From an uncultured Erysipelotrichaceae bacterium (GTDB lineage: Bacteria; Bacillota_I; Bacilli_A; Erysipelotrichales; Erysipelotrichaceae), in the NCBI GenBank assembly GCA_947575425.1, contig CANPNQ010000061.1, positions 1 through 6,493 on the forward strand: a stretch of 6,493 nucleotides of DNA, in the 5' to 3' direction. This document shows positions 6,359 to 6,493 of the stretch, piece after piece. Every line of letters starts with the position of its first letter. Position 1 is the stretch's first letter. The translations under genes and the position numbers were made by a program. The notes below the pieces were generated by a model. The model had not been told where the DNA came from and made no database searches. It saw only the letters and a program-made list of their open reading frames with translations.

Positions 6359-6493
6359 ATCTGTGCATAGGATATAAGGGATGCTTGCCAATGAATCCAT
6401 CCGCGATCCTAACCGCTTCTCTTGGAAAGCATCTAAGTAATCCTGTTCCTAGAATCAAATGCTTCCCTTTCATAATTTCGTTAAATACTGTAA
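6357..6493 (-). CDS. 3' end of an unidentified convergent gene (continues past the window)
   Basis: Read on the - strand from base 6491, 44 sense codons run open to a TAA at 6359-6357; the other two - strand frames contain stops. The peptide includes MKGKHLILGTGLLRCF and ends HPLYPMHR, with an ordinary globular composition. I do not recognise it. By eye the Lys-Gly-Lys, Gly-rich, then Pro-Arg pattern faintly recalls the tails of some short-chain dehydrogenases, but that is too weak for a call. The only internal ATG (6473) has no ribosome site, so the gene, if real, starts beyond the window. Its stop lies in the T-run of the facing gene's terminator, a normal arrangement for convergent genes. 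A chance open frame of this length remains possible. Confidence 0.45.
   Translation of the reverse strand, partial: TVFNEIMKGKHLILGTGLLRCFPREAVRIADGFIGKHPLYPMHR

Noticed and set aside
1..6493. CRISPR array, tRNA, rRNA, insertion sequence or toxin-antitoxin pair
   Set aside because: No spaced direct repeats, clover-leaf structure, transposase motifs or small paired genes were seen on either strand.

Overview
The window looks like a Firmicutes (Bacillota) chromosome of moderate G+C, roughly the mid-40s percent by sampled lines. Evidence is the purF-purM-purN-purH order and overlap style of Gram-positive purine operons, the iron-sulfur form of PurF, strong AAAGGAGG ribosome sites and two Gram-positive style surface proteins. 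A gut Erysipelotrichia or Clostridia relative is plausible, but the sequence alone does not settle the taxon.

Bases 1-3771 hold the 3' part of a de novo purine biosynthesis operon on the + strand. They comprise the C-terminal third of purF (cut by the window edge), purM, purN and purH. purM/purN overlap by 7 bases and purN/purH by 3-4 bases, so the genes are probably translationally coupled. Together they cover the first committed step (PurF), ring closure to AIR (PurM), the first formyl transfer (PurN), and the last two steps to IMP (PurH). The operon ends in a clear intrinsic terminator at 3791-3814; purD, which often follows purH in Firmicutes, is not here.

Bases 3815-3990 carry no gene, only the terminator of the next gene, which runs on the - strand. 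That gene (3991-5022) encodes a membrane-anchored extracellular protein with two Ig-like domains, a low-complexity linker and a C-terminal CAP/SCP domain. It is noticeably more AT-rich than its neighbours.

A roughly 200-base divergent intergenic region (5023-5219) has a recognisable promoter for each flanking gene. It also contains an inverted pair of the 9-mer GATATACCA, one copy at each promoter, which could be a shared operator.

The + strand gene at 5220-6299 encodes a secreted, acidic surface protein. It has a Cna-B-like beta domain, an unrecognised middle domain and a non-canonical NTGD-type C-terminal wall-sorting signal. A strong intrinsic terminator follows. The last 135 bases appear to hold the 3' end of a convergent - strand gene that continues beyond the window.

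I see no CRISPR array, tRNA, rRNA, insertion sequence or obvious new multi-gene system. The most interesting material is the divergent pair of surface-protein genes and their shared intergenic region.
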